64,000 bases of DNA, taken from NCBI RefSeq assembly GCF_020740795.1, contig NC_067286.1:2041990-2105989 (forward strand), given 5' to 3'. Made by a program: the position numbers and the translations under genes. Positions 1 through 12,010 of this stretch are shown here, piece by piece; position 1 is the stretch's first letter; the number at the start of each line of letters is the position of its first letter. Under the pieces are notes generated by a model that saw only the letters and a list, made by a program, of their open reading frames with translations, had not been told where the DNA came from and ran no database searches. The DNA comes from Apus apus (taxonomy: Eukaryota; Chordata; Aves; Apodiformes; Apodidae).

Positions 1-15
1 TCCCTCCAGGCACAC
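1..15 (-). CDS. NAT10: NAT10 coding exon 16, first 15 bases only (residues 579-583)
   Basis: After acceptor TCTGGCAG the last bases of the window encode V-C-L-E-G, matching human VCLEGE directly after the exon 15 sequence. The exon continues beyond base 1. Confidence 0.85.
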
Positions 16-3000
16 CTGCCAGAAAAGGGAAAAGGCCATTAATGGAGAAAAAGGGTTTTCTCCTGCAGACCCTCCACTACAGCAGAATCAAAATCTACAC
101 TCAGTTGCACAGTACTGACATTTCACGTCAACCCTGCTCTGCCACATGAGGAGAAACATGTCTGTGCCAACACACAGGCCCTAGGCCACCAGGAACACCA
201 GGCATGGTAGGAGGAACTAAGTGTGGAGCAACAGAAGAGAAGCCTGAAGAAATTCAAGCACAGAAAGTGCTCTGTGCCTTTTCTGTAGCTCATCAGAAGC
301 AGTATAAAACCATCTCCCACTAATGTTTCTCTTTAATGTCATATGACATTCAAACTAGATGCACCAACACAGGTAATTAAGAGTCTGTGTTCTCAAGGAA
401 GGAAGACTACAGTCAGATACCCAACAGCCAAGGGCTGAAATATTTCTCTGTCTCTAAGCATGTGCATCTGAGGAGTTTGTATTTTTGCAGTCCTACTGCA
501 AATGAAAGGAGTGCTAGAAACATGGGATAAGCTGAGTGAACCAGTGAGCCAGCTCTCCTTGCAGGAAGTTCAAAGTCAAGAAAGGAGGACAAAGTCATTT
601 CTTGAAGGAGCAGCACAGTTCCTTGGCACAAACACCTTGTGCAGACTGGGAGGTCTACGTGGAAGCATCACAACGTACTCATACAACAATTAGTGTTAAC
701 AGAAGAGAGAGGGGGCCAAAAACGGCCTTAATATCCTGTTGTAAAGGGCACAGAAGCACAGCCCTAAGCTACCATCTGCTCCTGGGCAGTTCACTGCAGC
801 CACAGCACACTGCTAGTACACGGTCTGCCAGCAGTGCACTGATCCCTGAACAACCCAGTGCACAGCCCCATGCTGCTCCCTCACCTGCACGACAGCAAGT
901 ACTTCTGGTAATGAATTCTGGGTGGGTGGAACAGGTGGCAAAAGGCAAAAAAGATGATGGGCAGGTGCATCAGACAGCATCTGGAGGTCATTGGGTGAGT
1001 TCTGGAGGGTAAAGACATATCAGAAAGTTGATGAATTATCACATGAGAAGAACTTCAAAGCTCAGTGTCAAATTAGTAGCTGACTTCAAAACAACACTCC
1101 ATTTTCTCAATCTAGGGTTATTAAGAAACTTGGAACTAGTGAAATAGTGATGGATGAAGAAGCTTGCAGGCCAGTTAACGGCTGTTACACTACCAGACAA
1201 GCACTGCTCCCTCCACAAAATTCCTAGCAGAAATGTTGATAGAAGTAGTAGAAGCTTTACCTTGTAGTGTGAAGCCACATAGAGGGCCATCAGTCTCTGC
1301 AGGAAAACTTCAGATGCTCTGTGGTAACAAAAAAGTGTGTCTCTATTTACGTAGTATCTAAACAGAGGAGTTAAGGAAACAGCCTCTGTGGAAACAAGAA
1401 AAACAAGAGTTCCTTGTTGGTTTAGAAGTAGAACTGTTCCATTAGTTTCAAAAAGCCTCCTTCACCTGAAAGCAACATATTGTGATCAGAGCACAACAAC
1501 TGAGTAAGGATACAGGTCACAAGTCTCAGGTAGAGGGCAGCCAGAGATAATCCTGGTGATGTTGAGACAGTCCAAACACAGCAGATCATTCAGCCACTTC
1601 TCAACTGGGTCACCAGGGGCGTATCTGATCGACTCGTGGAGGGAGACTTCATGCAACGTACGAGCTGCAAACAGATTTCAGAGAAGAACACTGAGTGTTG
1701 GAAGTTGCAGCTAGCAAAGAATCCAGTAGGATCTAGTCCAGGATACAATGGAGTACCTGAGGCAAGTTTAGCTGTAGCTGTGGATTTGTTCTCTGCTGTC
1801 ATGGTGACTTGGGTTTGAGCGCTCTGCTGACGGAGCTGCTGGATGAGCTTCAGAGACAGTGATCGACCAGTGCCCTCATACCTGAAAAAGCAGGAGAGAA
1901 AAGCCTGAAGCAAATAACCAAACATCAGTCCTGAGCCATGGGGAAGCTCCAGCACAGAACTAGGTTGCCACCCAGAGCTATTTGCCATTCTCAGGCTTGT
2001 GAAGGCCCCAACCATCTGAGTACTGCTGCCTTATGATGTTTTTGAGCACAGGGGACAGGGCAGCCTACCCTGTACCCTTGCTTAGTCCCACCATACTGGA
2101 AGGAAGATGTCATTCCCTCTCTCCTCACAGACTGCAGAACCCTGCTTATCTATTTGCTCCTTGTAGTACAGCAGAAGAGGTGCAAGTCAAACACCTAATG
2201 AATCCACCATGGAACCAAAGGCAGCAACTTCCAGTACTGACTCTTGGTTGTTTTAAGGAGCAGTTCCATGACAGATCAAGAATTAGCATGACCTGATGTA
2301 ACAGTGTGTATTAAAAAAATCGTACTGCAGATAAGAAATAATCCACAGGCACTTGCACAACTGCTTTCCCAGGTAGACAGCTGCTGCTCTAGCCTTACCC
2401 ATTGATTGTAGAAGCCATGAAGACAAGATAAGGGCCCAGCAGGTTTTTCACCAGAGGTAGAGGAATGGCAGCAGCTTCATCAATCACAACAAGTTCAGCT
2501 TGACCCAGTTTCACAGAATCAGCAGGGTGTATGTACTGCAAGGAACCAGAGAGGACACTGTCACTGTAAACAGCAGCTTGTCTGGGAATTGAGGAAATGG
2601 CAAAGCTGGAAGCCTGAAAAGTGTTTGTTGTCCACCTTCTCCAAGACCATCAAGCCAGAGACTGAGACATGAAAACAAACAGCTGGGAGATGGTTCATGC
2701 TACCCTAACAAGGACTGGATCACACACCTTGTTTTGCACATTTCCACACAAATTTCTCTGCAGAGATCATGAAAATAAAGGAAATCTAATCACTAGAAAC
2801 GTGTGCTCTTCCTTCACTGTTTCTTTCACTTTTCTTTGCTTTTGCTTCAAGAATAAACCCACAAGCAGTTACCAAGGGAGCTTTGTAACCTACAGGTGAC
2901 TCAAAATAAGGTATTTTACGAAAGTCACTCACCAGAAAAAAAGGTCTGCCTTACAGCAAAATCTATCAGGACAGTTACAAATTCCATAAAATGAACATGC

Positions 3001-6000
3001 TTAAAATCAGAACAACTACAGATCTGGTAAATCCAACAGTTAAGAACATAGAGTAGAATGGGAAGAATGGAAAAGAGGTCCATTACCTGAATGGTCTGTC
3101 TGTGCTCCTTGAACACATTCACTCTGACAACAGCCTTGTTAAACTCTGGATTTAACGACTGAACAATTTCATAGTCCAGGTGTTCCTGAAAGAAAACATT
3201 GTTCAACAAGATAAACAAGCCAAGATCTAAGGAAAACATTGTTTAACATCATGGAAATAAGTTCACTATATGTACATTGTTATTTCAGGTTCCAGTTAAA
3301 AACTCGTAACAAAGGCTTTAAAGGCCCAAGAACTGAGAACTTGGTTTATTTATGTTAAAAACTATTTCACAAAGAAACTGATTTTCTCAACTTAAAAACA
3401 GAGAAGGAAACATAACTGTACTAGGATTCCTTTTTGCAGAACATTACTAAAAAGGCTGGTAGCTAATATATGTAAACTAAATTCACAGATGAGATGCAAA
3501 CCCCTTCCTAAACAAAGATGCTGTGAAAGAATTGTGAAACACTCTGCTCTCCTTACCTGGTACTGCAGGGCATCAAAGCCTTTAAATATGAACTCAAAGA
3601 GAGTGTGAAGGTTATCAGGACTTGGAGATGTGACAAAGATATTGGAGTAACTGCAAAAGAAAAACCAAACAAGAGTTTAACTCTTTTTCTAACAAATTTT
3701 ACATATGCATACTAAGAAGAATGTTGTATTTACATGAGGGGTTGATTTTACCAACTAACCAAAATACAGCAGATTCCTTTAGACAGTTATCTCAATTTTT
3801 TATGCATGATTATTTTGATTTTTAAAGATACTCTTATTATTATGAGTACCTCATTATTATGAGTATTATAAAATACCTCTAGTATCAGTGTATGTAGCAA
3901 TCAAAAGATCTAAGAAGAGTAAAAAAAGGAGGGATGCAGGACAGGAAATTATATTCAGATCCTGATCATCTTTTTTGTTTTTTGTTTTTAAACTCCTGGG
4001 TGCAAATAAAGGCTAGGAGGTGGGGGGTGGGGTTTAGCTCACCCAAAAGCTACTGCTCCAGCAATTGCCAATCCCAAAGCAGCAGATTTTCCACGTCCCC
4101 TGGCTGCTGTCAATGCCACAGTGCTCCGGAGAGTCTTCTCAGAAATGGCTTCAATGAATTTCAGGACTGCTTTTGCCTGACGGTCAGAAAAGAACAGAAA
4201 ACAAAAATCAGTTGTGTTTAAATTGCTCCTAGCATTATTCAAGACTTAACAACAGTACATGGCTTCTTTCCTAGAATGGGAAGAAGAAAGACCAGATGGG
4301 AGAGCTGAAGCTGAATAATATGACAAATAACACGCAAGAAGTGGTAATCTTGACCCATTGAGCTCCTGACACAGATCAACGATCAGTACAGCAATCCTTA
4401 ATGACTGCCTCCTGGCCACAGACCACAGAGTATGTTCAGCAAGGTGGGAAGAGGAGGAAGACAAACATATCTGGGCAGTGAGAAGGGATCCAGCAGTGCA
4501 CAGCTCTGAGAGCCACCAGACTGAATGCAGCTTCTCAGCAAACACTCCAAAACATCTGCACTAGCCAGAGATTCTCAAATTGGAGTTAAAAAAAGTGTAA
4601 GGGAAGCAGGAATAGGGGCATAATAAAACTTCATACAGATTTTCTACTCCTATTCAGATCTAAACTGAACAGAAGCCTCAGGTAAATTTCCTGCTTATTT
4701 CAAGCCCTTGGAGTTCATCAACTTGATAATGTGGACTTGTCCAGATCTGCTTGTCTCCATTCTAGTCCTTCCACTTTCTGTTAACTTCATGCAGAAAATC
4801 ACTGATACTGTTGTTGAGCTACCCTGTCCAATCAGTTTTTAAGGAAATGTTCCAAGACCACACCCACCAATGTTCACTCAGATTTGATCACATGCGAGAT
4901 GAGACACAGACATCATAACCTAAGGTGACCTGTCACACTTGAACCCCACACCAACCTGATCCAGGGTTTTACAGCCATCCACCAAAACGCCTACAGGCTG
5001 TGTATCCTGCAAGCTCTCCTTCAGTTCTTTCAGCTCCAAGTCCTGTGGCCGGAGGCTGTCTTCCTGTAAAAACAGGATTTACCACAACAGGATTAGTAAA
5101 GGACACTTTGGCACAATTATACGTTTCTGATGTCTTCTGAGATCTTTTATCAGGCAGAGAAAGGCATCTAAAAGGAACTGTTACCACAGGTTGAATATAT
5201 TCCCTAGAAACAGAAAAATTTAAATGGACAGACATTTAACACTTAAATTTGAATGCATCTTCAGGAGAATGGTTAGACCAGAGATGGGTATCCTGACTTC
5301 CCCAAGCTTCGAGAAAAAAAGGAAAGGATTTTTCAGGACATAAAACCTGGAGAATGGCATTGCTAGGAAGAAGAAACCATGGACACATTTTCTGAAGAAT
5401 TACTTTTCAGACTATTCCAAAATTTTGTGATCTTTGTTATACCTGTAATATGAGGTGTACATAGTGCCATGTAGGGGAAAAACCTACTGCAGCAGCAATA
5501 GATCAGTTTTCAAACTAACACCACAATTTTCAAAGCCAAACAAAAACCCTGGACACAAAGGCAATCTGTTTTAAATAGCAATTCATTCTGATTTTCCCAA
5601 TTGTTCCTTAAAATTCCAAAGGCATCAGTCTGTCCATCCAATAGATAAGCATTTGTGCTACTGTAAATACTGTTATAATGCTAAGGGGGGTTGGTTTGGT
5701 TTTGGTTTTTAAAATCAGGGCTCTCTTAAAATGTTTTTGCCATCTCTGAAAGAACCTCTGTTGGTTTTTCTTAGGCCATGCAAAACAGTGCAAAAGCTTA
5801 AAGATTTTTGCCTAAAACTGCTTCAATTCTTCTTCAGTCTACAACTGAAAGTGATAATAAGATACATTTCTAACAATGTGAGCTTTATATCTGACTTGTC
5901 TTCAGCAAGTTTCCAGAGATGTGGCATGTCTACTCCAAAAGTTAAACAACCACCACAGCTTCTAGGTATGAGGTGTCTCCTGAGCTTGTAATACCCTAAT

Positions 6001-9000
6001 TTCCAAAGCATTTTCCCACCCTCCAGCCCTTCGAAGGTCTTTTTATTTGTTTCATCCCAAGTGCCCACTAGCTTGATACCTCTCTATGCACTTCTGAAAC
6101 AGTTACCACAGCAATTAAGATCCACCTTGCTCAGCTAAACAGCAAGGCAGCAAAATTAATAAATATAGGGAAAAAAAACCAAACAACTATGACAGAAAAT
6201 ACCTAAGGAGGAAAGAAAAGACAGTTTCACATGCTTCACCCAGACTAGGTAAAATTTTTGCAGAGCAGTCTACTTCCCATCTGCAAGACCAATATTTGAT
6301 ATAAATCAAGGTGAAAGGAAAGCTTCCTCTTTTAAAGCCTTTAACATAACATGGTCAACTCAGCCCAGCCTCTCCCAAGGAAAAGAGGCTGATGTTGCTC
6401 ACTGACCTGTGACTGTGGTGCGACAGGTGTGATGTTTGCAACGTGACTGGAGATGGGCAAGATATTCAGCTGGTCATCAATCACGATGCAATTCTTGCAT
6501 GAGGCCAGAGACAGAATGAACCTGAGCAGTCAAGCAAAGGCAACTCTAAAAACACTTGCCACACAATTGCATTTTGGTACTTAATTTAAACTCTTTTCTA
6601 AACCCAGACACAGGATTTACAGCTACTTATAACTGAGCTATGACGTGTTTACGCAACTGGCAGTGTGACTCTTGGCATAAAATCAGGAACATCTATACAA
6701 AGCAGGTCTCAGCTTACCAGGATTTCTCCAAAGAAAGACACGAAAGACAATCCTCCAAGAGAGCATTTAAGCAGGAGGCAGCAGCATAAAAGTGTAAGAT
6801 GTGAATCCACAGCAACTGTGACATGCATTGACCCCCAGAGACTGCAAGCCGTGCTGGCTTACTCAGCCTTCTGATTTCTGACATCACACCTGCATGCTGA
6901 ACAAGTTGTGCAGTTTCCCTATGGCCAGAGCTGGGCTCACTCACTAAGAGCTGCTTATTAAACTCAACAAAAGCAGAAAAAAACACATTTACAAGACACT
7001 TGTAAAATCAGAGAGAATACTACACACAAAGAAGTCTTATGTTTTGCAGTAGTGCAGTAAGTATGCAACCTATGTGCATCTGGAACGTGTGTTTCTACAG
7101 AGCTTTCAAGAAAGGGATTCAGAACAGTTTACCTGCCTATTTGCATATATCCCTTGTAACACATGTCAAAATGTTGTATCCAACTGCTTCAACAAAAAGC
7201 AGTATTCATTTCCAGAATAATGCATGAAAACTGCACCGAAGCAGCCAAGAAGCCCTATTCCAATAAAAATCTATAGGATGCTTTCCAAATATGAATAGAC
7301 AACGTTGTTCCAGATGCTTTTCTTGGATAAGCAGCCTAGATCCTTCACACTCTTAACACCTTACCTCTCATTAAACCGTCCTACCACGTCCTGGTGTGCC
7401 TCTGTTCTGTATCGAGAGTGCACATCCTGAAACACAAAGTCAATCTTCAGTCCAAGTGACATCTACAAGGTTGTTACTCATGGGACAATCCAACTTCTTT
7501 TCCACTCTTGTGGATCACAGTCTCCCCTTCCATCAACACCCAGACAGGATTCTGATTTTCTGTTTGTTGTGAAACACCACACATTTTTCCAGTTCATGGT
7601 TAAAAATGTACTTTTCCCACTAATACTTCTCACAATGGTCTTACTTACTCTTGCCTGACTTAAAGGTCAACCCTGCCAGGTACAGAACATTTCAGACACC
7701 TCCTAAGAGGTGCTAAGAAAAAATAATCTATCCCTTTAACTTGTGAACTGGCATTTTTACTAATGGAAACAGTTCTTGCTCTAGGGGTAAGTACACTCAG
7801 TGTGAATAGGTCATATATAATAGGTCATATATATAGGTCATATATAGAAATATACAGTAGCTGTCAAGCTGATTTCACCTAGGGACAAACCACTCAAATG
7901 GCCTATTTTTTACTTAAATATTCTGTTATATGGGCAGAATGTGTTTCATGACTTGTGAAACAAAACAACACAGTTACACTTGTGAACAGGTGTTTCTTCC
8001 TTGTAACCTCACAGCATTTCAAGACACAAAGGCTGGCTGCTCAAAGATAAGACACATTCCATCACAGATGAATGAAGTAGCAGGAAAGATGATGAAAGAA
8101 AGACAACAGCCCATAACAAAAGCAAGACTTAGCATCACCAGGATATACCCACTTATATAAAACAGACACGTTATATTGAACATACCATGGTCATTGTGTA
8201 GAGCTGTTTCAGTGAGTTCATGGTTCTCAGGAGAATCACCACAAGTCCACCCCCTTCTACTGTTTCAACAGTTCTAGCTAGCAGGTTTGGAGTCAAGGCT
8301 TCAAAATCCTAATAAATAAATAAAACTTCAAAGTTGCCTGGAACTCATCAGTGTAAACAGCACCTACTAAAAGGAGCAGAAAATCTAAAAACATTCTTTC
8401 TGAAAGCTTAATTCACACTTAACATTTGCCTTAACCAATGCCATGATCAATACTACCAACAAGGCTATCCCACCTTCATAACATTTGTAAAAGACACCTA
8501 AGGCCATTGTAACTGAAATAACAGAAGCAATAAATACTGTTGCTGCAGCATTTAACCTGAAAGCAATGTCCTCTTTAAGTCAAAAGTGTAACTCCTTACC
8601 TGAAGAACACACATGCCAAAAGTGTTCCCAAGAATCTTGTGAGTTTCATTGTAGTAGCAGTAGCGAATGTTTGTGGCTGCAATGAATAACTCAAAAGGAT
8701 CATCCTCCTTTATGTTTAAAGTTCCACTTTTAATCTTCTTCTGTAGTTGCCTCATCCTCTTCTTCCGGTGGCTGGAGAACAAAATTACACCTAAGTTTTC
8801 TCAGGAAAAGGTTTGAGAAAAGTGCATTCAGAGCTAGGTTCAAGTCTAACTGGAAGCCAGAGCTCAGCCTCCCAGGAAAAAAATCTTGGACCACAATTGT
8901 TGCTTTCACAATATGTCCCCAGGTGCCTTCAGCCCAAAGTGGTGGGTATCACACAGAACCAGCTGTTTCTCAAAGAAACTGCTTGGTTGGAGTCACACAG

Positions 9001-11741
9001 CTTCAGGTGTGCAGACTGTCAGTACAGCCTAAGAATCAACATTTTAAACACGTTTCCAAAATGAAACCATTCTAATGCTTGATCTCCATCCAGTCCTCAA
9101 TATTTCTGAGGCTAAAAAGCTGAGGAATTAAAAGTTGGGGCCTTCTGAGGTTAAAAAGGAGAGTAATTGGTCCAGAACAGCAGATTTAGCAGTAGAGCTA
9201 CAGAAAGAAAGCAGAAGAACCTACTGCTGGTGTCAGCTATATTACAGAAGTCAAATTTTAGTTCTGGAAGACCAAGCTTCCTGTAGCTCCTCCAAGAACT
9301 AACCTCGTGTCTCTTTACAACTGAATGACACAACCTATGCACAGCAGGCCAGAGTGTTTGCTTCACACAAAGCAGCCACCATAGCATAAGACACAAGAGG
9401 TATCTTACCTGCTAAAGCCCAGCTCCTTTTTGTAACACCACAGGACAGAGGGTCTGGCCCTTACAGTTGCCTTAGACAACATGTGATGAAGTATAACCAC
9501 CTGCCAAGACACAGAAACGTTCATGAACAACCATACTCACAAGTTAACACCGAAGAGCAAAATATTTTTCTATACTTGATTTTACAGCTGTGTTTCCTAC
9601 CAAACATCCTTGTGTGAAACTGACATGTTGTCAAGGTTACACTCCTTTTGACACAGACCTGTGTGCCTGTGCCTTTTCCAGGGCTGCATGACATTGAAGA
9701 CATGCAATGACACCTATCATTCCCTTAGCACTCTTCTTTGGCAGAACTGCTAATAATTACACAAACTCTGGGTGATTATTGCAGGCTAATTATAGAATCA
9801 TAGAATGGTTTGGGTTGGAAGCAACCTTAAGGATTATCTAGTTCCAACCCCCCTGAATGGAAAAGGACACCTCCCACCAGCCCAGGTTGCAGGTTTTTCA
9901 GAGCCCCATCCAACCTGCCCTTCAACACTTCCGGGGATGGGGCAGCCACAACTTCCCTGGGCAACCTGTTCCAGTGTCTCACCACCCTTACACTGAAGAA
10001 TTTCCTTCTAATGTCTCACCTAAATCTCCCCTCCTCCAGTTTTGATCCATTACCTCTTGCCCTCTGACTACAAGCCTTTGAGAAAAGTCCTTCCCCAGCT
10101 TTCCTGGAGCCCCTTCAGGCACTGGAAGGGTGCTATGAGATCCCTGTGGAGCCTTCTCTTCTCCAGGCTGAACACCCCAGCTCTCTCAGCCTGTCTCCAG
10201 AGCAGAGCTGCTCCAGGCCTCGGATCATCTTTGTGGCCTCCTCTGGACTCTCTCCAAGAGCTCCATGTCCTTCTTATGTTAGGGGCTCCAGAATTGCACA
10301 CAGTACTCTAGGTGGGGTCTCACAAGAGCTGAGTAAAGGGGAAGAATCACCTCACTGGCACTGCTGGCTATGCTTATTTTGATGCAGCCCAGGACACAGG
10401 TAGTTTCTGGGCTCCAGTGCATGGTGCTGGCTCATGTTGAGCTTCTCATCCACCATCACGCCCAAGTCCTTCTCCTCCAGAGTGTACTCAATCTGTTCTC
10501 TACCCAGCCTGTATTTGTGCTTGGGATTGCCCCGACCCAGGTGCAGGACCTTGCACTTGATTGAACTTCATGCAGTTTGCACAAGCCCACTTCTCAAGCC
10601 TGTCAAGGTCCCTCTGGATGACACCCTCCTTCTCCAGCACCTTGACCTCACCACACACTTTGGTGTCGCTGGCAAACCTGCTCTGCCTGCTGGTATTTGT
10701 CCCTTAGTACAGGTTTCACACAGCGCATTTCACGCTTCTACAAGTCATCAATACTTGGTTTTGAATTTCAATTGTCTAGCAGGCTTGGCAACCCACCTCC
10801 CTGCCACACAGCCTGCTCTTCCAGTCACCACATCCACACGCTGCTTCGGAACCCACCTCATCACTGAAAATACTGAACACAGACAGGCTCAGGATATGTC
10901 CCCCCCAAAAACCCCTCACCCCTCCACTTTAGCAGTAAATTAACGACAGCTTTCTTCTACTGCCACACGATCGACTCGTTTTCCAAGGTTTTTTTGTAAC
11001 TAGCTTGTTTTACTTTCCTCAGGGACCAGCTGGATCGACTTATCCTAAAATACTGGCTTTGTAGCGCTGCTCTTGCCCTTCTCACTAAAAAACCACAAGT
11101 CTAGAGTGTCTGAGAAACCGGTGTCGGGGTTAACTTCTTTCACACGAGGTTTCCAGACAGACCCAGCCCAGGTTGCGGTGACACGGGACCCGGCGCCCGC
11201 AGCATCGCTCGAGGGCAAAGCCCGCAACAGCTCACAGCGCAGCGGGGAGGGGGAAAGAAGCCCCTGCTAGCCAGAAAAGTGATGTTTTTTTGTTTGTTTT
11301 TTTTTTTTTTAATTTGTTTTGCTGCAGCTTAAAAAAAAAAAAACAAACCCCACACAGTCCGGTGTGCCCGTGCTCACTCCCCCTCAACACTCACGACTTT
11401 TCCACGCGGGAGATGCCGGAGGACACAGGCCTCCCGACCCCCCCCCCCCCCCCGACCCCGTTCCCTCAGGCCGGCTGAGCCATCGCTCTGCCTCCTCTCA
11501 CGCTTCCTCCGCTCCGGAATAACCCGCTCCCGGGGTGGGGATGACAAGACCGAAGCCTGGCTTCAACACCAGCCCCCCCCCCCCCCTCCCCGCTCCCTCC
11601 CGCCCCGGCCGCGGGGGGGGGGAAGCGCGTCACCTGGTCCTTGCCGCGGTCGCCCACCACCACGAAGAGGCCCCGCTGCCGCTCCGCCACGCCGTTCTCG
11701 ATCAGCACCCGCAGGCGGTTGTCCACTTTCCGGCGCTGCAT
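1..11741 (-). CDS. NAT10: NAT10 5' portion: RNA cytidine acetyltransferase, 16 coding exons, truncated by window edge
   Basis: Nucleolar enzyme of the TmcA/Kre33 family that uses ATP and acetyl-CoA to make N4-acetylcytidine in 18S rRNA, Ser/Leu tRNAs (with THUMPD1) and mRNA. Coding exons in transcript order: 11741-11634, 9500-9409, 8771-8600, 8308-8186, 7426-7365, 6521-6407, 5063-4956, 4176-4043, 3650-3557, 3185-3087, 2535-2399, 1881-1757, 1664-1514, 1357-1261, 1001-885, 15-1. They sum to 1749 nt, exactly 583 codons in one open frame, with every junction GT-AG and phase-compatible. Seen: N-terminal TmcA-like region, Walker A GRGKS at residues 287-291 (the Lys is residue 290, as in human), DEAA Walker B-like motif from residue 388, then the start of the GNAT region. 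The rest of the GNAT domain and the C-terminal RNA-binding part lie off the left edge. CAPRIN1 lies upstream on the same strand. The identity is based on near-continuous agreement with remembered human NAT10. Confidence 0.96.
885..1001 (-). CDS. NAT10: NAT10 coding exon 15 (residues 540-578)
   Basis: Acceptor CCTCCAG, donor CAG|GTGAGG. Encodes [20 protein letters not shown] then [19 protein letters not shown]. Confidence 0.95.
1261..1357 (-). CDS. NAT10: NAT10 coding exon 14 (residues 507-539)
   Basis: Acceptor TGTTTAG, donor AAG|GTAAAG. Encodes [20 protein letters not shown] then [12 protein letters not shown], entering the GNAT acetyltransferase region. Confidence 0.95.
1514..1664 (-). CDS. 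NAT10: NAT10 coding exon 13 (residues 457-507)
   Basis: Acceptor TTTGCAG, donor ACCT|GTATCC. Encodes [20 protein letters not shown] then [15 protein letters not shown]...[11 protein letters not shown]. The donor has weak exonic consensus but is required by the phase and sequence of the next exon. Confidence 0.92.
1757..1881 (-). CDS. NAT10: NAT10 coding exon 12 (residues 415-457)
   Basis: Acceptor TTTTTCAG, donor TCAG|GTACTC. Encodes [20 protein letters not shown] then [21 protein letters not shown]. The first part is the conserved helicase segment, followed by a Thr/Ala-rich loop. Confidence 0.95.
2399..2535 (-). CDS. NAT10: NAT10 coding exon 11 with DEAA motif (residues 370-415)
   Basis: Acceptor CTTGCAG, donor ATGG|GTAAGG. 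Encodes [20 protein letters not shown] then [20 protein letters not shown]. The [12 protein letters not shown] segment is the Walker B/DEAA box of the ATPase (D388, E389). Confidence 0.96.
3087..3185 (-). CDS. NAT10: NAT10 coding exon 10 (residues 337-369)
   Basis: 99 bp, phase 0 at both ends. Encodes [20 protein letters not shown] then [13 protein letters not shown]. Acceptor TTTCAG, donor CAG|GTAATG. Confidence 0.95.
3557..3650 (-). CDS. NAT10: NAT10 coding exon 9 (residues 305-336)
   Basis: Acceptor TTTGCAG, donor CAG|GTAAGG. Completes Gly305, then encodes [20 protein letters not shown] and [11 protein letters not shown], part of the ATPase core. Confidence 0.95.
4043..4176 (-). CDS. NAT10: NAT10 coding exon 8 with Walker A (residues 261-305)
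   Basis: Acceptor CGTCAG, donor TTTGG|GTGAGC. Encodes [20 protein letters not shown] then [20 protein letters not shown]. The GRGKS P-loop of the RecD-like helicase/ATPase module is intact at residues 287-291, so ATP binding should be retained. Confidence 0.97.
4956..5063 (-). CDS. NAT10: NAT10 coding exon 7 (residues 225-260)
   Basis: Acceptor TTTACAG, donor CAG|GTTGGT. Encodes [20 protein letters not shown] then [16 protein letters not shown], the linker and first strand leading to the ATPase core. Confidence 0.94.
6407..6521 (-). CDS. NAT10: NAT10 coding exon 6 (residues 186-224)
   Basis: Acceptor GCTCAG, donor CAG|GTCAGT. Encodes [18 protein letters not shown] then [19 protein letters not shown]. 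The segment after SSHVA ([10 protein letters not shown]) differs from the human linker, as expected for a fast-evolving loop. Confidence 0.93.
7365..7426 (-). CDS. NAT10: NAT10 coding exon 5 (residues 166-186)
   Basis: A 62-bp exon with acceptor GTTTCAG and donor GAG|GTAAGG. Encodes [20 protein letters not shown] plus two bases of Arg186. Confidence 0.94.
7806..7855. repeat. short tandem repeat, taggtcatatata units
   Basis: Three imperfect copies of ataggtcatatata lie in a NAT10 intron (between exons 4 and 5). The array is about 50 bp and imperfect. Confidence 0.75.
8186..8308 (-). CDS. NAT10: NAT10 coding exon 4 (residues 125-165)
   Basis: Acceptor TTATTAG, donor ATG|GTATGT, phase 0 at both ends. 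Encodes [20 protein letters not shown]...[16 protein letters not shown], part of the N-terminal TmcA-like domain. Confidence 0.95.
8600..8771 (-). CDS. NAT10: NAT10 coding exon 3 (residues 67-124)
   Basis: Acceptor TTCTCCAG, donor CAG|GTAAGG. Encodes the basic stretch [14 protein letters not shown] followed by [18 protein letters not shown] and GMCVLQ. Almost every residue matches the human protein. Confidence 0.96.
9409..9500 (-). CDS. NAT10: NAT10 coding exon 2 (residues 37-67)
   Basis: Acceptor TTGGCAG, donor AG|GTAAGA. Encodes [16 protein letters not shown]...ELGFS and leaves two bases of Ser67, completed by the next exon. Confidence 0.94.
9501..11633 (-). other. NAT10 intron 1
   Basis: 2.1 kb between coding exons 1 and 2. 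It carries a CR1 copy (9791-10692). At the 5' end it still lies in the CpG island and has homopolymers: a C run near 11440-11453, a C run near 11575-11586 and a G run near 11612-11621. I see no coding sequence in it beyond fragments within the CR1. Confidence 0.85.
9791..10692 (-). mobile_element. CR1 LINE 3' fragment in NAT10 intron 1
   Basis: About 0.9 kb. The left end reads tatagaatcatagaatgg, the reverse complement of the CR1 3' terminal repeats (ATTCTATGATTCTA). The rest follows the familiar avian CR1 3' order: caacccccctgaatgg, gcaacctgttccagtgtctcaccac, ctccaggctgaacaccc, gcccaagtccttctcc, and ends near tttggtgtcgctggcaaac. It is 5'-truncated, lies on the minus strand and is therefore in the same sense as NAT10. 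It has no intact reverse-transcriptase ORF. This is the youngest-looking of the five copies. Confidence 0.93.
11634..11741 (-). CDS. NAT10: NAT10 coding exon 1 (residues 1-36)
   Basis: Begins with ATG and encodes [12 protein letters not shown]..., ending ...GDRGKDQ at a GTG donor, phase 0. The start is chosen because it aligns with the human N-terminus (MHRKKVDN). The bases before the ATG read CCCCGCAG then CC, so this exon may itself be preceded by a spliced non-coding exon. It lies inside a CpG island. Confidence 0.95.
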
Positions 11742-12010
11742 GGCTGCGGGGCGCTGGGGGGGGGATCCCCCCGCAGTTCCCGGGGTTCCCGCTCCCTTCC
11801 CCTCAGGAGGCGGCGGCGACCCCGGCGCGCGACAACCCCACGCGGGCGGGAGGGCGGGCGGGAGCGGGCCCGGGAGCGCGCGCGCGGCGCCGCAGGACCC
11901 CGGCGGGCTGCCCGCGCCGTTCGCCTGCGCGGCCAGTAAACTGATCTATTTTTTGTTTTTTTTAAATAAAGCTGGCGTTCCACGTAATCATGTCTCAGGG
12001 GGAGTTGAGG

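Noticed and set aside
1526-1545. CTCF-like TAGAGGGCAGC near 1530
   Set aside because: It lies in NAT10 exon 13 coding sequence and matches only the 3' half of the motif.
10042-10943. Several open frames of 60-169 codons on the plus strand
   Set aside because: They lie largely inside the CR1 copy at 9791-10692, antisense to it.
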